From: Tanytarsus gracilentus
Taxonomy: Eukaryota; Arthropoda; Insecta; Diptera; Chironomidae
Assembly: GCA_038502055.1 (NCBI GenBank)
Contig: JAXRKN010000043.1
Span: 2,418,001-2,482,000 of the forward strand
Direction: 5' to 3'
DNA: 64,000 nt
Numbering within the stretch: the first letter of the stretch is position 1; every line of letters starts with the position of its first letter. Below are positions 28,001 to 41,825 of this stretch, in pieces. The notes beneath the pieces are model-generated. The model saw nothing but the letters and a program-made list of their open reading frames with translations. It ran no database searches and had not been told where the DNA came from. Made by a program: the position numbers and the translations under genes.

Positions 28001-28952
28001 TGCTCAACAGCCACGTCAACCATTAGTTTACCGTCAACCAGTGCCACAAGGATTGTTGCAATCTATCGCCCAAAACGTGCAAGCTCAAGATCACGGACAT
28101 CGAGGTCATCACGGTACAAATACCTACCTTCCACCAGCAACAAGTGAACTTCCAATTCCTCCAATGAAATTAATCGTTCCAAATCCGGGACCTGTTCAGC
28201 CATTCCATGGTCATTCACATCATTCATCGGGAAGTGGAGTTGCAACTTCAAGCTCATCATTTAATCTTCAAAATCAAAACTTGGGCAATGTTCAAATCAT
28301 TCATGATTGCGGAAAAGGACCTCAAGTGAGTTACGGCGTTCCTCATCAAACTTATGGCGTGCCACAAAACTTTGGTGACAGTCATTCGGCTGTCTTGAGT
28401 GCAGGTTACACGGTACCAGCACAAAATCTTGAGATTCCTCAACACAATTCAGCAAATTTCCAACAGCCTTCAGACTCTTATGGACCACCGGCATCAGGAC
28501 CAGCGTCACTCGATGTCATTGGATTAGATCCAAGAAGCAATCATCATTCTTCATCTGAACTGCACACAGCAGAATCTCAGAATGTCGCTAGTGCTTCATT
28601 GCCGGGTCTCACGGGTGGATTAAGTGGACTCGATTTCGTCTCAGCACATAAGTCACACACTCTCGTTTTGCCAACAAATCAAGGCAATTCCAATGAATTC
28701 AAATTTCACATTCAAGGCTCGCACTCAGATGTCGATGAAAATCGTCTCGATGGAACAAATCACCAGGAAATCTTAGCCGAAGGACTTTTACAATCTATCT
28801 TAACAGCAATTGAGCAAAAGCCGGCATCGACAGTGCCACAAGTGAGCGAAGATGTAGAGACTGAACATAAAGACGCACAAGTATTCTTAAAGAGCAAAGA
28901 AGGTCAAGAAGTGTTAGCCGATAAAAGTGATAAAACTGCATCAGCGCACTAG
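19066..28952 (+). CDS. secreted YGxP-repeat, Gln/Ser/His-rich structural (cuticle- or resilin-like) protein
   Basis: Exons 19066-19074, 25826-27652 and 27708-28952 join in phase 0 for 1026 residues. The first coding exon encodes only MKT and is followed by a GTGAGT donor; exon 2 supplies ITVALCFVLLSSAVNA, so together they make a textbook signal peptide cleaved near residue 19. That fit is the main evidence for the distant first exon. The secreted chain has about 24 YGxP units (YGPP, YGAP, YGVP, YGLP, YGTP) spaced through Gln/Pro-rich sequence, plus runs of the GHSSSGHASS type and poly-Pro. Two rare Cys occur in the motifs CEGWIPIPGP and IIHDCGKGP. The C-terminal about 60 residues are different: charged, non-repetitive, ending KTASAH. 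No Rebers-Riddiford chitin-binding domain was seen. YG(A/P)P repeats are typical of pro-resilin and some cuticle or egg-shell proteins, where Tyr can be cross-linked; an extracellular elastic or matrix role is inference. Exact family unknown. Confidence 0.85.
19075..25825 (+). other. 6.75 kb intron within the signal-peptide codons of the YGxP gene
   Basis: Bounded by a GTGAGT donor at 19075 and an acceptor ending TTTACAG at 25825. No other exon that would fit in phase was found inside. It contains CGTTAAAAAT or TTTAACGG patches (19173, 23350, 23379, 23833, 24762). A long first intron inside the signal peptide is common in insect cuticle-protein genes and often carries enhancers; that role here is inference. 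Confidence 0.6.
26513..26820 (+). repeat. 132-bp tandem repeat inside the YGxP coding exon
   Basis: Near-identical units begin at 26513, 26645 and 26777 (period exactly 132 bp, 44 codons); the third is partial and diverges near 26817. Each encodes GHASSxNSIDTSYGAP, then a QQQITPPQNNYGPP spacer and a SQGHASSGHSSS linker. Few base differences, some synonymous, suggest recent unequal exchange or gene conversion. Confidence 0.85.
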
Positions 28953-30786
28953 AAATTGACTGACTTTAGGAACTTTATGAAATTTGTGTGTGTGAATTTT
29001 TACTGTGAGTTGGCAAGAGATTAAATTTTTTTTATAACTGTGGAAAATTATTGGTACATGGATTAGTTCGAGTTAAATTCGGCCAAAATTCAAATTATTA
29101 ATTTTTTAAAAAATTTATTAGATTTTAAACTTGCATGAATTCTAGTCACTGAATTTCCGAGCATTGAAGAATTTCCAAATTTATTATTGAGGAATTATTT
29201 TTTAAACTTTTTGATAATATTTTTTAAATCATTTTAAAAATCAATTAAGATTCCTTAGACTTTTTCCAGCTGGTTTCAAGTTTTTTCGATTACTTTGATA
29301 ATCACTTTTTTGATGGGTCCCTGACATAATTTTAATTTGAAGAAAAAAAAAACATTATTCGTCCTAGATCATCATTTACATCTTCTTTCTATCATCTGTT
29401 TATGGAACTTTTCTTTCCTTTTTCTAATGTTATTCCTTGTGAATGTTTCAATTATTTAATCTTCTTTGCTTTTTTCAACTTATGTAGATATATCATGTAA
29501 TAATTTTATATTAATTTCAATTTGATCTCAGTCTAAAATTTCTTGAATTTGAATTTTAGAAATTTGGCATAGAAATTTGGCAGTCCTTTTTAAGGTGACG
29601 TGGCACGCAAAATTTTGATAAAGGTCTTGAATTAAAGATAAACACATTGCTACACGAAAAATATATTTTTGTTGAATTTCATCAGTGCCATCAGTAGGAA
29701 TTTGCAGTTTTAAATTTAATTTTCACGGTTTACTAAGAAATTATGTACAGGGACCCTACCTTATTTTTGAAATTAAAAATTACGTTAGAAAGTTTATTGT
29801 GTTTTTTCATGTGAATTTTCATAACCAAATTTTAACATTTTAAAAAAGGTACCGTAAAAGTTTTTTCAACTAATTTAAAAAACTCGATATCAGTTGGAAG
29901 TTTTTTAAAAAATAAATTAACTATTTTTTAACGTAAAAAAATATTTTGAATGAATAATTTTTCAAATTTGAATTTTGGCCAAATTTCACCACTTTTCACA
30001 CCACATTAAATATTCAATTGATATCAAAAATTCCCAACCTCTTGACCTCACACAGTAATTTCTGTCTGGATCAAAAGTGACATCATACTCAAAACAACTT
30101 TCATCATCAATCAATTTCAAATCAGCAATTATGTTGATGATGATGTCAAAATGAAGAATTTCCTTCCCTCCTCCCGGTATGATGTTGCGCGTCTGAAAGT
30201 CTATGAGAGCGTATGTGAGGCATAATTATATGTAAAAATTTTATCTTACAACTGATGATAGTCCGTAAGCCGGCTTTTTCTATTTATTGCATAATCTTAA
30301 AATAATAATCCGCTTAATTTAGTGTTACAAACCACTTGGAAGCATTTTTGAATTAACAGAAAAAAATATCTTTTATTACTCTTACATATATTTGCTATTA
30401 TTATAATTTTAATACGAAAGCAGGAAAATCATTGTCTTGTGTTGCCATAAATTTTGAATGGGAAAAAATTAATCAAAAAAAGAAGAAGAAGAAATTGTTA
30501 CATCGTGCTGTGCTCGGAAATTGAATGAAATTTTCTCTCTCTTGAGTGTGATTAAAAGACAAAAAATTTCGACTTTTTTTGTCATCGTCGACGACGCGAC
30601 GCTTAATTGAATTCAAATCAAGTCGTTATTGTTACTTTTTTTACTTCGTCAGTATGCTGATGATGTATTTTGTATGTTGTTGATGGTGGACTAATTAAGA
30701 AGAGGGAAGACAAAAAAAATTACTCAAGACCGAAAGAGGAAGAGAAGAAAGCATTTAATGGAGTGATGAGGATGAGAGTGAATTCT

Positions 30787-30946
30787 GTGGGTTGGACACA
30801 AAAATCGGGAAATATATTTTTTTTAAATAAATTTAAGAATCCAGAAATTATAACCTTACAATTAAATTCTTTCGTTATCCAGTACAAGAATACTCAAAAT
30901 TAGTTTAAGTCTTGAATATTTTTCGTCCAACTCCGTCACATCCCAC
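30787..30946. mobile_element. MITE-like AT-rich island, GTGGG...TTGGACxAAAAAT ends
   Basis: The left end reads GTGGGTTGGACACAAAAATC. The reverse complement of the right end starts GTGGGATGTGACGGAG and continues TTGGACGAAAAATATTC, so the TTGGACnAAAAAT block is inverted at the two ends with a 12-nt insertion on one side. The interior is A/T-rich. Confidence 0.35.
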
Positions 30947-33900
30947 GCCTCGCGCAACGGAAACCTCATTTCATCTCAGTTATTGTTCTTCTCTTAAAAG
31001 CTCTAATTTTTCTTCCTCCCTCCGTCTTGACCTCGCACGCAAGAGAGAGCCTCGACATTTATAATTATTTGTCAAGGAGCAAAGCGATCATTAATGAAAA
31101 ACTTTTTTATTACTTTATGATTTTTTATGTGTGTGTGTGCTATACATTTAGACTCGATGTAGATCCGTGGCGTTTCCATATTGAGGAAATGCCATGCGGA
31201 TGAAAGAGACAACGAATAATAAAACGACATCATAATAATTATAATCAAAAAAAGAAATCCCTCTGTCTTTCGCTCTTACTCATCCTCTCATTTAATTTAG
31301 CTGAGCTTTCATCTTTTGTGAATGTGATGTCACAACAGCATTGCTGGAGAAATATTAATTGAGATACTGCATGTGACATTGGACGCTGTTTGAGATCTTT
31401 TGTGAATTTACTTTTAATGACTTGTTTCTCTACGACAATAAAATACGGAGAGTCATCACTTTTCCATCTTGTGAGTGGTGGAAGAGACAAAAATTTATTG
31501 CAGATCGACTGTCAGGTGGTCAAAAGAGTAGAGATGAAAAAATCAAACATTTCCGCCAATTAAAAAATTTAATTTGTAGAATTTGAATTTTTTTATAATT
31601 TTCATCCCACTTTAAATTCTTTAATTGTCACTCACACTTTCCAACACTCATGTCGATGAGTTGAGATTGAAGTTAATTGCAATGTGAATTTTCGGTTCGA
31701 ATCCTTAAATTTTATTCTCACGCGTTTCGCGATTCACATTTGTAATTGTAATGTAAATTCTCAGTTCAATTGCCGAGTTTTAATGATCAGAAAAATTTAA
31801 ATGAAAACTTAACGTTAGATTTTTAGTCATGCGCAATGTGATTACAAAAAGACTATTAACCTGAAATTCTTAGCGGTTGAATTTTTTTTAACCTTAAAAA
31901 ACAAAAAAACATGTTTTAGGAGTGTAGGAGTTTTACAATTTGATTTTTAGGATTCGAACCTTTGAAAATATTTTAAATTTTTAAATGTTTTTAATTTCTT
32001 GTCTCAACTCAGTTAAAACACAAACTAATTTCGAATCTCAAAAGGCAACAAAATATTTTATGTGTGAGAATATTCAAAGTAGAAAATTTCGACACAGTGA
32101 CCTGAATAAGCAGACACAAAATCAACAAATTCATCCGATACTGATGGTTCATAGAAAAATATCTCCATTCCCTCATTTTTATGGATATCACACAAATTTT
32201 TTGAAAAACATCGATGCTCAATATTTGACTTTTCTCTTTTTCAACTCCATGAGCTGTTTGAGAAAAAAATGAAAGTTAATTTTTTCTTCCTCACGATCTT
32301 TTAAAATTTTTATATACACATCGATTTTTTTGTGCATAAACGAAAGACATCATAAAGATATTGAATTGGTGATAATGTGCTCAGCATACAGTCAATATTA
32401 TTGCTGTTGCTCGTAGCTTCACTTTTATCTCATTTTTTGGATCCGGCAGAGATTTTTTCTTCGTTTCTTCTTTCTCCTTTCTTTCTCGCCAAAACGACCT
32501 TGTGCGGCGTGGTGTGCGAACACTCAAATACGACATTGAAGTTATTCGATCATAAGCTTTACGACATGAACGTATGGAAGGAATTATTTTGAGGATGAAA
32601 TTTACAAGTTTTTTAAAAATTTCAATATTATTTAAATAAATTAAAATTTTACTCCAATTAACTTTAATTTTATGCCCATATCTAGCAATCCGAAAGATTT
32701 CATTTAGTCAATAAAAGTTTCACAAGCAAAAAATCGTCATCATGGTCGTTTCTTCTTCTTCTTTTTTAGGCGCTGTAATATTAATTACTATGTGAGATTT
32801 TCGAGCGAGCATATACGGATGTTTTCGCATAGGTAAGGTGAGACTGCCCCGAAATGAGAAGCGAAAGAGAAATTGCATGAAAAAAATATCGTCCGACAAC
32901 TTGATATTTTTTTTTCGTGAGTGTCAAGTTCATTGCGAATAAGTTTTCATTTTTCAGCAAGTTCACTTTTTGGAGCGTGAATGATGAAAGTTTTAATTTT
33001 TTCAAAATTTGATGTGTGAATTAATTTTATTGTTTTCCTCTTCTCGACCTCCAATAATTATCAAAATGAGAAATGAGATGGATAAAAAGAAGACGATAAT
33101 TAAAGCAAAAAGATTTAATTTTTATGTGATTTTATTAAAATAAATGTTATTAATGATGAAAAAGTGTTGAGAGTGCATGAGATGATAATTATGATAAATT
33201 TAATTGTTTTCAATCAAATGCAAAAAAAAACCCAGGAAAAACCGTATAGCGAGAGACTAAGATTTCTTAGTAATTTTTTAGGATTCGAACCTCCATTAAA
33301 TTTAATAATTTAATTTTTCATTTCCATTTCTTTAAAGTATTTTGAATATTCAATTAAAAAAATTTTCACCAAAAATCTAAAACCTCAACTTTATTTTCAC
33401 ATGTTGCCATAAAAAACGTGTGAAAATTGAAAATTTTATAGCTATTTAATCCAAACCTGTTAAACCCACTTCATTAGCTATCAACCGCATTTAACCGAGC
33501 GTGAAAAATTTTATTATAAACTTTTTTAATAATCACTCAGCCATAGATTCATCAACTTGCATAATTTTCATTGAGTTTTTTTTAAATTTAAACTGTCTCA
33601 AAAAGACTTTTCTTGTTTTTTTAACAATTGCATCATCACTGGAGCGGAGATTGAAGTTTCATTGTATGCTAATGAATTTCTCGTCAACATCGAAAACTTT
33701 CTGCCCTTGAATTTTATCTCAAATGAAGTTTCTGTTGAAAATATTTGCATGCCTAAGAAAATTTTAAAAAATTTAAATTTTTTTTTTAAAATGAAAATTT
33801 TTAGCTAATTTTGTCGATAAAATTCAAAATTTTCTTTATTATAATTTCAAAAAAAATATTAAACCATCGACCACAGCTTTAAAAATGCAATAAAAAATTA

Positions 33901-36900
33901 AGCGACATTGCAAAAAAGTTTCCGCACCGTTTAAAATCGTGTGTGCATCATTCAATAGCATTTTCCGTCTTCTTCTTCACTTTTCGCTTTTTTAACATAT
34001 TAAAAATTTATTGCAAATAAGCGACGAGAAAAACTTTCACTGTCGACTATCCAGATGATTATGGATTTTTGTTCACGGGGAGAGAGAGAGAATTAATAAT
34101 AATGTTGAGGAGTGTTTTATTTTCTCATTCTTCTTTCTCTTAAAAAGAGTAAATAACTGGTCGTGATGAGAGCAATTTGATGGTTGAATTAATCAGTCGC
34201 AATATTGCACTCTCACGATCGATCTCAAAGCGGGTGGAATTTATGGGAGCAATGCGAGTTTACAATGTATTTAAAGCTCGATTAATGTCTCTTAACTGCG
34301 TGATTGATGAGTTTTTAGATTTCTGATGGAATTGCGTCGCGGAAGGTGATTTAGATATTGTTGAAGAATTTATTGTAAGTAATTCATTGAACTACAGTGA
34401 AAGCTCTCAAAAATTTGAATAATTTTTTTTTAAATTTTTTTTTTTGAATTATTAAAAATTCACTAAATTTAAATTTTTTGATATTTTCAATATAGACTTT
34501 CCTCCACAAAATTGTTCATGTTTTCATGCTTATCTCAACAAACCCAACCAGCGCCACCCACACCCTTCAGAGTTTTCATATCAGTTCGAATAACTCACAA
34601 CTTGGTCCATAAATTATTTTTTTTTATGTCCCCATTTTCGATCTTTATCGATGCACATTAGCAAGACATTACAAAACTTATGCGCAATTTTATCATCGAT
34701 GAACTGAAAATCGAATTTTACTTGAACCAGAAATAAAGTATAACTGTTAACACATATCACAAAGTTCATAATTTATAATGCAAAAAAGGGGAGAAATGGA
34801 AATAAATCTTCGAAAGTCATTCGAGTGTCCATTAAAGATGATTTCTATTCGGCATGCACTCACACATGAATAAATTTGTTCGGAAATCGAGAAATCAATA
34901 AAATGAACATAAATTTAATTTCTCATCTACAAGCTCATATCTTTGCGTGCATATCAACATGGATCAAGACGAGTTAAATGTGAAGTGTACATTGGACTTA
35001 TAATAGATGTGTCTTGAAAATTTAATGAATTTTGTGAGAGAGCGAGGGATGAAAATTTTACTAAATTTTAAATTAATTTTCAAAAATGTTATTTAAATTA
35101 TTTATGTCAAAAAAATAGTTCAAAAAATAAATTCCCAAGTCTTCACACCTTGCAAACTCTTTTACACTTCTTTTAAGAGTCTCATAAAGTAAAAGTGAAT
35201 TCTTAACTCAATAGCAGACATAAAGACTCTTTTTTGACATAATGAAATGCTCACAAAAGGTGAATAACCATGAACTTGTACCGTCAAGACATTCTCTTTA
35301 CATGCTTGGTGTTTGCTAGCAGTTTTTTGTCCATAATTGCCCAATTGCCTCTTCCCATTCATCACATCATTTACTTTCTTTCTTTCACTCACTCCCGAAT
35401 AAAAAAAGTTGTGCTTACTGAAAAAAAAGCTGTTTAAACTTCACCGCTACTCTGAATTTTTTTTATTGTTGTTCGGATGAAATGCGTAAATAATTTAAAG
35501 AATTGATAAATTGGTGAAAATAAATCAAAAAGTTTGATATATGAATTTTTATGAATTTTATGTTGAAGAAAGTTTGTGATTAAATTTTTAATTTTCCTTC
35601 TGTCCACTTTTGACGTTTTGGTGATCAAAAAAATAATTATTGCTTTTTTGATCTTTTGAACTTTTTCCATTTCTTTAAAATTGTAATCGTCAAAAGTTCA
35701 CAGAAATGCATTAAAAGAACCGATGAGGTCAAACTGCCAGTAGCAACTTTCTCGACAAATTTATTTAATTAAATTGTAATTTGCAGATAATTTCTAAAAT
35801 GTCCAAAGTCAATTTTGCTGCTATGAGATGACCAATTATCAAAATTCCTTAATTAATGCATGCCAACAAACAAAGCATCTCATACCGGAAATTTTCGTAT
35901 AAATTTTGAACGGTATCAATTAATTATAATTCGCCATGTTGTTCTGAGTTACGATAAATTTAGTCAACGACAATAATTTGGCTAAGAACAATTAATTTCA
36001 CTAAATAATTTCGCAGGAATGTCTTTGATGTGTTTTATGGAATTTCTGCAGTATTTGCAACAAAAATAATAAAAATTAAACATTTAATTTTTATTTTTTA
36101 TTTAAAGCCAGTTAACGGATTTTCCGATTCTTGTCAATTTATATTGTAATCAATATAAAAAAGATTTAAATTCCAGTAACTTAAAATCTCTCATTAAAAT
36201 TCAGTAAATTCATCAACCTCTTTCTAATTAAAATGTTAATTAATCTCGCAAATTCATTATTCGTCAAGACAAAAATAATTTGAGACACGAAAATCCACAT
36301 CGATCAATCTTGTCGAAAGTGAATGAACCTGAGCATGACTAGACTGTAAAGCAAGTCTGAAAAATAACGAGATTAAAATGACGAGCGATAGCGCTAAGAA
36401 AAATGAGATGCAAAGTGTTAAAAGTGACGTGATAAGTTTTTTGGTTAGAGATTAAAAAATTATTTTGATGCGCGAAAATTTAAATTAGGAAAATAAAAAA
36501 AATACTTCGTTTTTAAATTCTTCAACGCATGAATAAAAAAATGCTAAAATAATTTAAATTATTTAAATAAAAGAAAAGAAATTAAAATTTCAAAGAAGGT
36601 TCGAATCCTAAATTTCAAGAAAATTCGTCTATTTCGTAGTTACAAATTTTTTGAACTAATTTTTGAATATTTTATTTTTTTACATCGCAGTAACTTTTTG
36701 CATCACTTTCTTCATTAAAAGTTAACACCAGCGCCATGAAAAAGAATCAAAATTCTTATCACATCGAAAAAAGTAGCCGAAATCGAGTAAAATATTGATT
36801 GCGATCGTTTCGAGAGCTTTCCGTCTATTATCGCCTCGAGAGGATAATCGATGGAACGGATGGATGATAGGAAAATCATTCATTATTGAGCTCACATTCT

Positions 36901-37765
36901 TCACAATCAATATCAGAATCACCGGCGAACAAATTTATTTTATTTTCAGTCGAAAATAGCTCAGAGGTGAAGTTTGAAGAAAAAGGGTGAGAAACTTGGG
37001 TTTAAATTTTAAACTTTAAAAATTTAAAAAATATTGTTAAAAGTGAATCCCTTGACATCTCTCCACTCATTTCTGTTTCGATGTCTTGCTTTAGCTTCGA
37101 GCAGTAGCAAAAAAAATGTTCGCTTGGCAATTTTCAAGTGATTTTCTCAGACAATTCGCTAAATGCTATTAAAATTACTTTAATCGGAGCAAAAAATCTC
37201 TTTCTGTACGTTTAATTCTGCGCGACACGAGATTGTCAAGTAGAGAAGGTGACAACAGCAGAATACCGTGGAATGTGATTGTTAATGGCTTTCGAGAGGG
37301 AAACGGAAAAAAGTTTCAGGCGGAAATTTATTGCAGCGTTTGAAAAGCAAATTGAATTAAGTCATTTTAGAGTATAAATATATTCGTTTTTAATTTATGA
37401 AAATTTTGAAAATTTTTGACCTTCAATTCAAATTGCGTCAATTTACACGCAATGAATAAAATTTTACACTCATTTTATTTCTCATTCGTGCAGTAACTGA
37501 TAAATTTTTTAGGATGTCTCGCAGCATCACATGAACCTTAAATTTCTGTTTGTGATTTTTATTGAACTAGAAACTTGTCAAAAAAAGTACAAAATTTTCA
37601 ATCAATTTTCCACTTCGTTATTCAACACAATTTTTTTATAAAAATAAAATGAAAAAAAATTAACTCTTGATATTGATTGAAAATGGAGGAAAATTCATTT
37701 TTTCATTTTTATTGCCATATCAACTCGACTCGCATACCAGCAGTTTTTATTTATTTTTATCGTGA

Positions 37766-37884
37766 AATTGAAAGGTTTGAAAAAATAAATTTAACGGATT
37801 TTTAAAATTTAAATATTTTTTTTGTTATTTTAAATTTTGAGTTCTAATTTTTGAAAATTTTTCTTAAATTTCCATCCCTTGTTT
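37766..37884. mobile_element. MITE-like AT-rich island
   Basis: The right end read in reverse gives ACAAGGGATGGAAATTTA, the family's terminal sequence. The left end is a weaker inverted match (TTGAAAGGTTTGAAAAAAT). Its interior contains TTTAACGG within a 23-bp string identical to one at 5513-5535. Confidence 0.3.
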
Positions 37885-39670
37885 AATATTTTCCACCAGC
37901 TTTTGTTGCTTTTTTCCCTTCTCTTCCTTATGAATCTCTCATGAATAGCTTTTGAAATTTTTTCCTGAATACGATACCAATTTGTGGTTTTGATGCCACA
38001 CAAAAAACTAGTGTTGAATACGAAGTTGAACTTTTTCCTCTCCTATGTTGAGCATAGTAAAATTTTTCCTCTTTATTTCCACCCACATTATCATCACAGA
38101 GAACCCTCATAGCAACACAAGAGAATTGAAACCCGTAAAGATCCCTCCGCATGCAGCATTTTGAGTTCGAGATTCTTTGCTTACATCCAATTTTCCTGAT
38201 TTCATCTCAAGTCACGTTCTTACGTGTGAACTCTCAAGTTCTAATGAATTCTTCGAATTATTTGATTCACATTTTTATATTTATCAAAATCCATCATAAA
38301 TGTTGTTAAAATAATTTAAACCTCACCTCGAAAATTTTGACTTAAACTTTTTCTCTTTGACTTTTCATAAAAGTTTAAACTCGACTCTAATGATGTCAAA
38401 ATAGTGCAATACCAACAACCTTCTTATGAATCTTAAAACCCGCATACGGAAAAACTCATCATCGCGAAACATGTCATGCATGTACTCGAGTTTTTTTTAT
38501 GGTTGTAAAGAACTTCCGTCTATAACTTTTGCACTCACTCAGCTTTTAACGTGAGTACAATGAAAGTTCCTCATATGTCAATAAGTTGAACTTTATCGAC
38601 TGTCGAGGTTTCCACGCTGAGTGCGCTCGAACAGCAACTCAACGTTAGAGTAATAAATTTGTTTCAAATGCAATTTTTATGCGCTCGTAAGCTCTTGCAC
38701 ATTAAATGACCATTTAAACATTTTTCCGAATTTTTTTTTGCTAGCTGTATTTTGATGTATTGCTAAATTATACAAAAAGCTCTGTGCAAATTCAGGAAAA
38801 ATTCTGAAGCTGGAGCTCAAACACATGGTGATTGAAAAAATTCCAATTTTAGCCTTCGCGTAACATTCCGAGGCGGTGATTTGAATTTCAAACTAGAGCA
38901 CAATAAGTGTTTTATTGATTTTTACAAGTTTTTAGGGTATTTTATGTTTTTGAACATCCAGGAAATTTTTAAATTTATTTATTTTTTCAAATTTAAATAT
39001 TTGTTAAATTTTTAAGCGTTTATAAACTAACTTCAAGTCAATTCCAACTTTAAACTTCCCCCAAAAAAATATTCTGCACTTACTCTTCTGCAACAAAATT
39101 CAACATACGAGATTACTCTCAAATTATTTGTTCGAATTGTTAACAGCGAAAAAAGTGAAATTATTTACACATTCATAGCGATTCGAATGCTGAATGCAAT
39201 TTGCTGATGTATGCAAAGTGCCATTGAAATGCGAAATTTACTTTCGAGTCGTAAAAAAGATCGCGTTTGTTAAGTTTCTAAAATCTAAATAGAAAAATGC
39301 TTTTAATCTCTCGCACATATGCGCTCGATTATTATTTGAATTTCATGTCACTTTCCAATGCTGAATGTCATCATCGCTGTCAAAATATGTTGAATGCAGA
39401 ATTTTGCAAGCTCAGTGAATAAATTCAATTTCGACTCAACATTGTCGCGTTAAGCTTTCGAGCTTCGGAAAAATCCAATTTTAATTTCATAAGTTTTCAC
39501 AATCGATCGCAATGACGACGACGACGATGTAACAGCATGTTCATGATATAATAAAATTTTCATAAACGCTTTCAAATAACTTTATTTAAGTCATCGAATG
39601 AGATGAGACTGCGAAGAAAAAGTCATCCAATTTCATGTGATGACGATAGTGTGATATTAAAACATAAAAT

Positions 39671-39794
39671 TCGAAAGGGGTGGACACTTTTTGAGATTAA
39701 TTTCAACTTTTTAAAAACTTTAAATTTTTAGAGATTTTTAAACAGTTATAGAAATTTTTAAATATTTTTTAAAATCCAAAGTTTCCACCCATCG
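39671..39794. mobile_element. MITE-like AT-rich island with clear terminal inverted repeats
   Basis: The left end is TCGAAAGGGGTGGACACTTT; the reverse complement of the right end is TCGATGGGTGGAAACTTTGG. About 17 of 20 positions match with one gap. The interior is almost wholly A/T. The left end also resembles the inverted right end of the island at 57847-57959, so the similarity is between copies as well as within one. Confidence 0.5.
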
Positions 39795-41708
39795 ATATTA
39801 TCTGCACTAAAAAATCATCTCACAGTCAATAAAAGCAATCTCGATTGCATTAAATCTGCAGAATTATCATTACAAATTTCAAGAACTTTTCCTTTTCCCA
39901 TTCTCAAGTGCTCGATCTGCAAAAAAATCTCATCCGACTTTTTCCAATTTGCGACGCTCTTGGGAATTAAATTGAAAATGCAGACATTAAATGTGAGAAA
40001 AACTTCATTAATAAATATTTTGAGGAATTTGGAAGTTGCATCATCATCATTACAATGTTCAATGCGTGTTTTTCCCTTTTGTCTCGACTTCTCTCAATCG
40101 GATATCATGAAAGTAATAATCGCATATGAATGGAAATGTTCACTTTCACTTGATGCGCGGTTTCGTGTAGGTTCACCTAAAGGCAGGTTATTTAAATGTG
40201 TGATTGATAGACTATTTTACCATCGCATCATCAGCTAATTGTCGTCTGCCCTTTTGTTTGAGGCACAGGTTGTGTAATTTAATTTAAAACACACACGTAA
40301 CCGATATGGAAGTGGTGCATTAGGGTAATTTGAATTTTAGATAACATTTTTTCCATCACTTTAAGAAATTTCTCGCTGGGCTTTTATGAGTTTAAAAATG
40401 CACGCGCATGATATTATTTTTAATAATGCACCTAGCCACTCCTATATTTGATGGTGATGAAGGCAAAATAAATTCCTCGAGAGTTAATATTTACATAAAA
40501 TATCCGAAATATTTATCAACCAATTAATCTCTGGCGGTTCATGTTTTTATGTATTTATGCAAATCATTTCGATGGAATGAATTGAAAATTGAAAATCTCT
40601 CTCGAAAATTACAAAAATAGTCAACTAAATTTTTAGTGTCCATCATCTACTTGCTGAAAATCAAGTGTTAAAAAAATAGTTTTATAAAATTAAATTGAAT
40701 AAATTATTTTGCCAATTTTAAAATTCTCTTGCAATATTAATTTGGTTTTTAAAAGAAAATTTGAAGCTATTAGAAATTATATTATGCAAGGTTTCATTAA
40801 GTTTAAAATTTTATCTTAATAATGTTCAAAAATTCATTAAAACTAGTTTTCAATTAATCATCGCCCTTTTATTGACAGCTGCTCGATTTCTCTATAAATC
40901 AACAAAAATTATGTTAATGTCGAGGAAGATTCAAATTTAAACTTTTAGAGACTAATTATATATGTCAAAACATCCAGACATTAAAATGCACACACAAATA
41001 ACTCAACTAATTAATTATTAATGAAAATTTATCGTCTTGTTTGCAATCGATCACTTAAATAATAAAATAGAGACAGCCAATATTGCATAATTGTCTTTCG
41101 TACATCACACAATGTAAATAAGAAAATTAATTGTACACTTTGGCATTAGAGTGGCTCATAGCGACAATAATTTATTTTTAGAGCTCTTTAAGCAAATTTG
41201 AGAGCTCAATTTCAAGATTTTTCGAGTGGCATTTTTTATTTATTCAACTTTCAATTTACCAATTTTACCATATTTCATAATAGTGAATGGATCCGAGTGC
41301 TTATCTCATTATTGTCATTAAATAATGGCACTTCATTATTTTGATTTCTCCTTTTTAAACAATTGAAAAAACTTTGCATGTAAATCTATCATAAATCATG
41401 CACATATTTGTGCGATTTAGGTGAGAGGTGCAAAAATGCAGAAAAATTAATTTTAGTGATTTGCAAATTTTATTGCGATGAAAAGCGAAAGCTTTTAGCC
41501 CTGGGGTGCAAAATGGAATGAAAGTATTTTAAACTTATATGAATAATCTTCAAAGTCAAATTTTCTGCATGAAAAAATTTTTCTTGCTGCGTTAAATTTG
41601 TGAATGTTAATGTAAATTTAATATGACATAAAAAGCACACAGATTTGTCGTGCGCAACAAGAACAAAATGTAATATGTTCAAGAATTGTGAAGAAGACGA
41701 AGTAAAAT

Positions 41709-41825
41709 TCAAGGGATGGAAAATTCAAAATTAATTTCTAGCTTTTGTCAAAATTTAATTTAAAAAATATTTTAATTTTAATAATTTTTATTTCGATTAT
41801 TGTTTTTGAATATTTCCACTCCCTG
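41709..41825. mobile_element. MITE-like AT-rich island with clear terminal inverted repeats
   Basis: The left end is TCAAGGGATGGAAAATTCAA; the reverse complement of the right end is TCAGGGAGTGGAAATATTCA, the same string with small indels. The first 17 bases are identical to the left end of the island at 47564-47684. Length is 117 bp with an A/T interior. Confidence 0.5.

Noticed and set aside
30584..30602. GTCGTCGACGAC-type palindrome
   Set aside because: Short isolated palindrome in spacer with no neighbouring feature to give it meaning.
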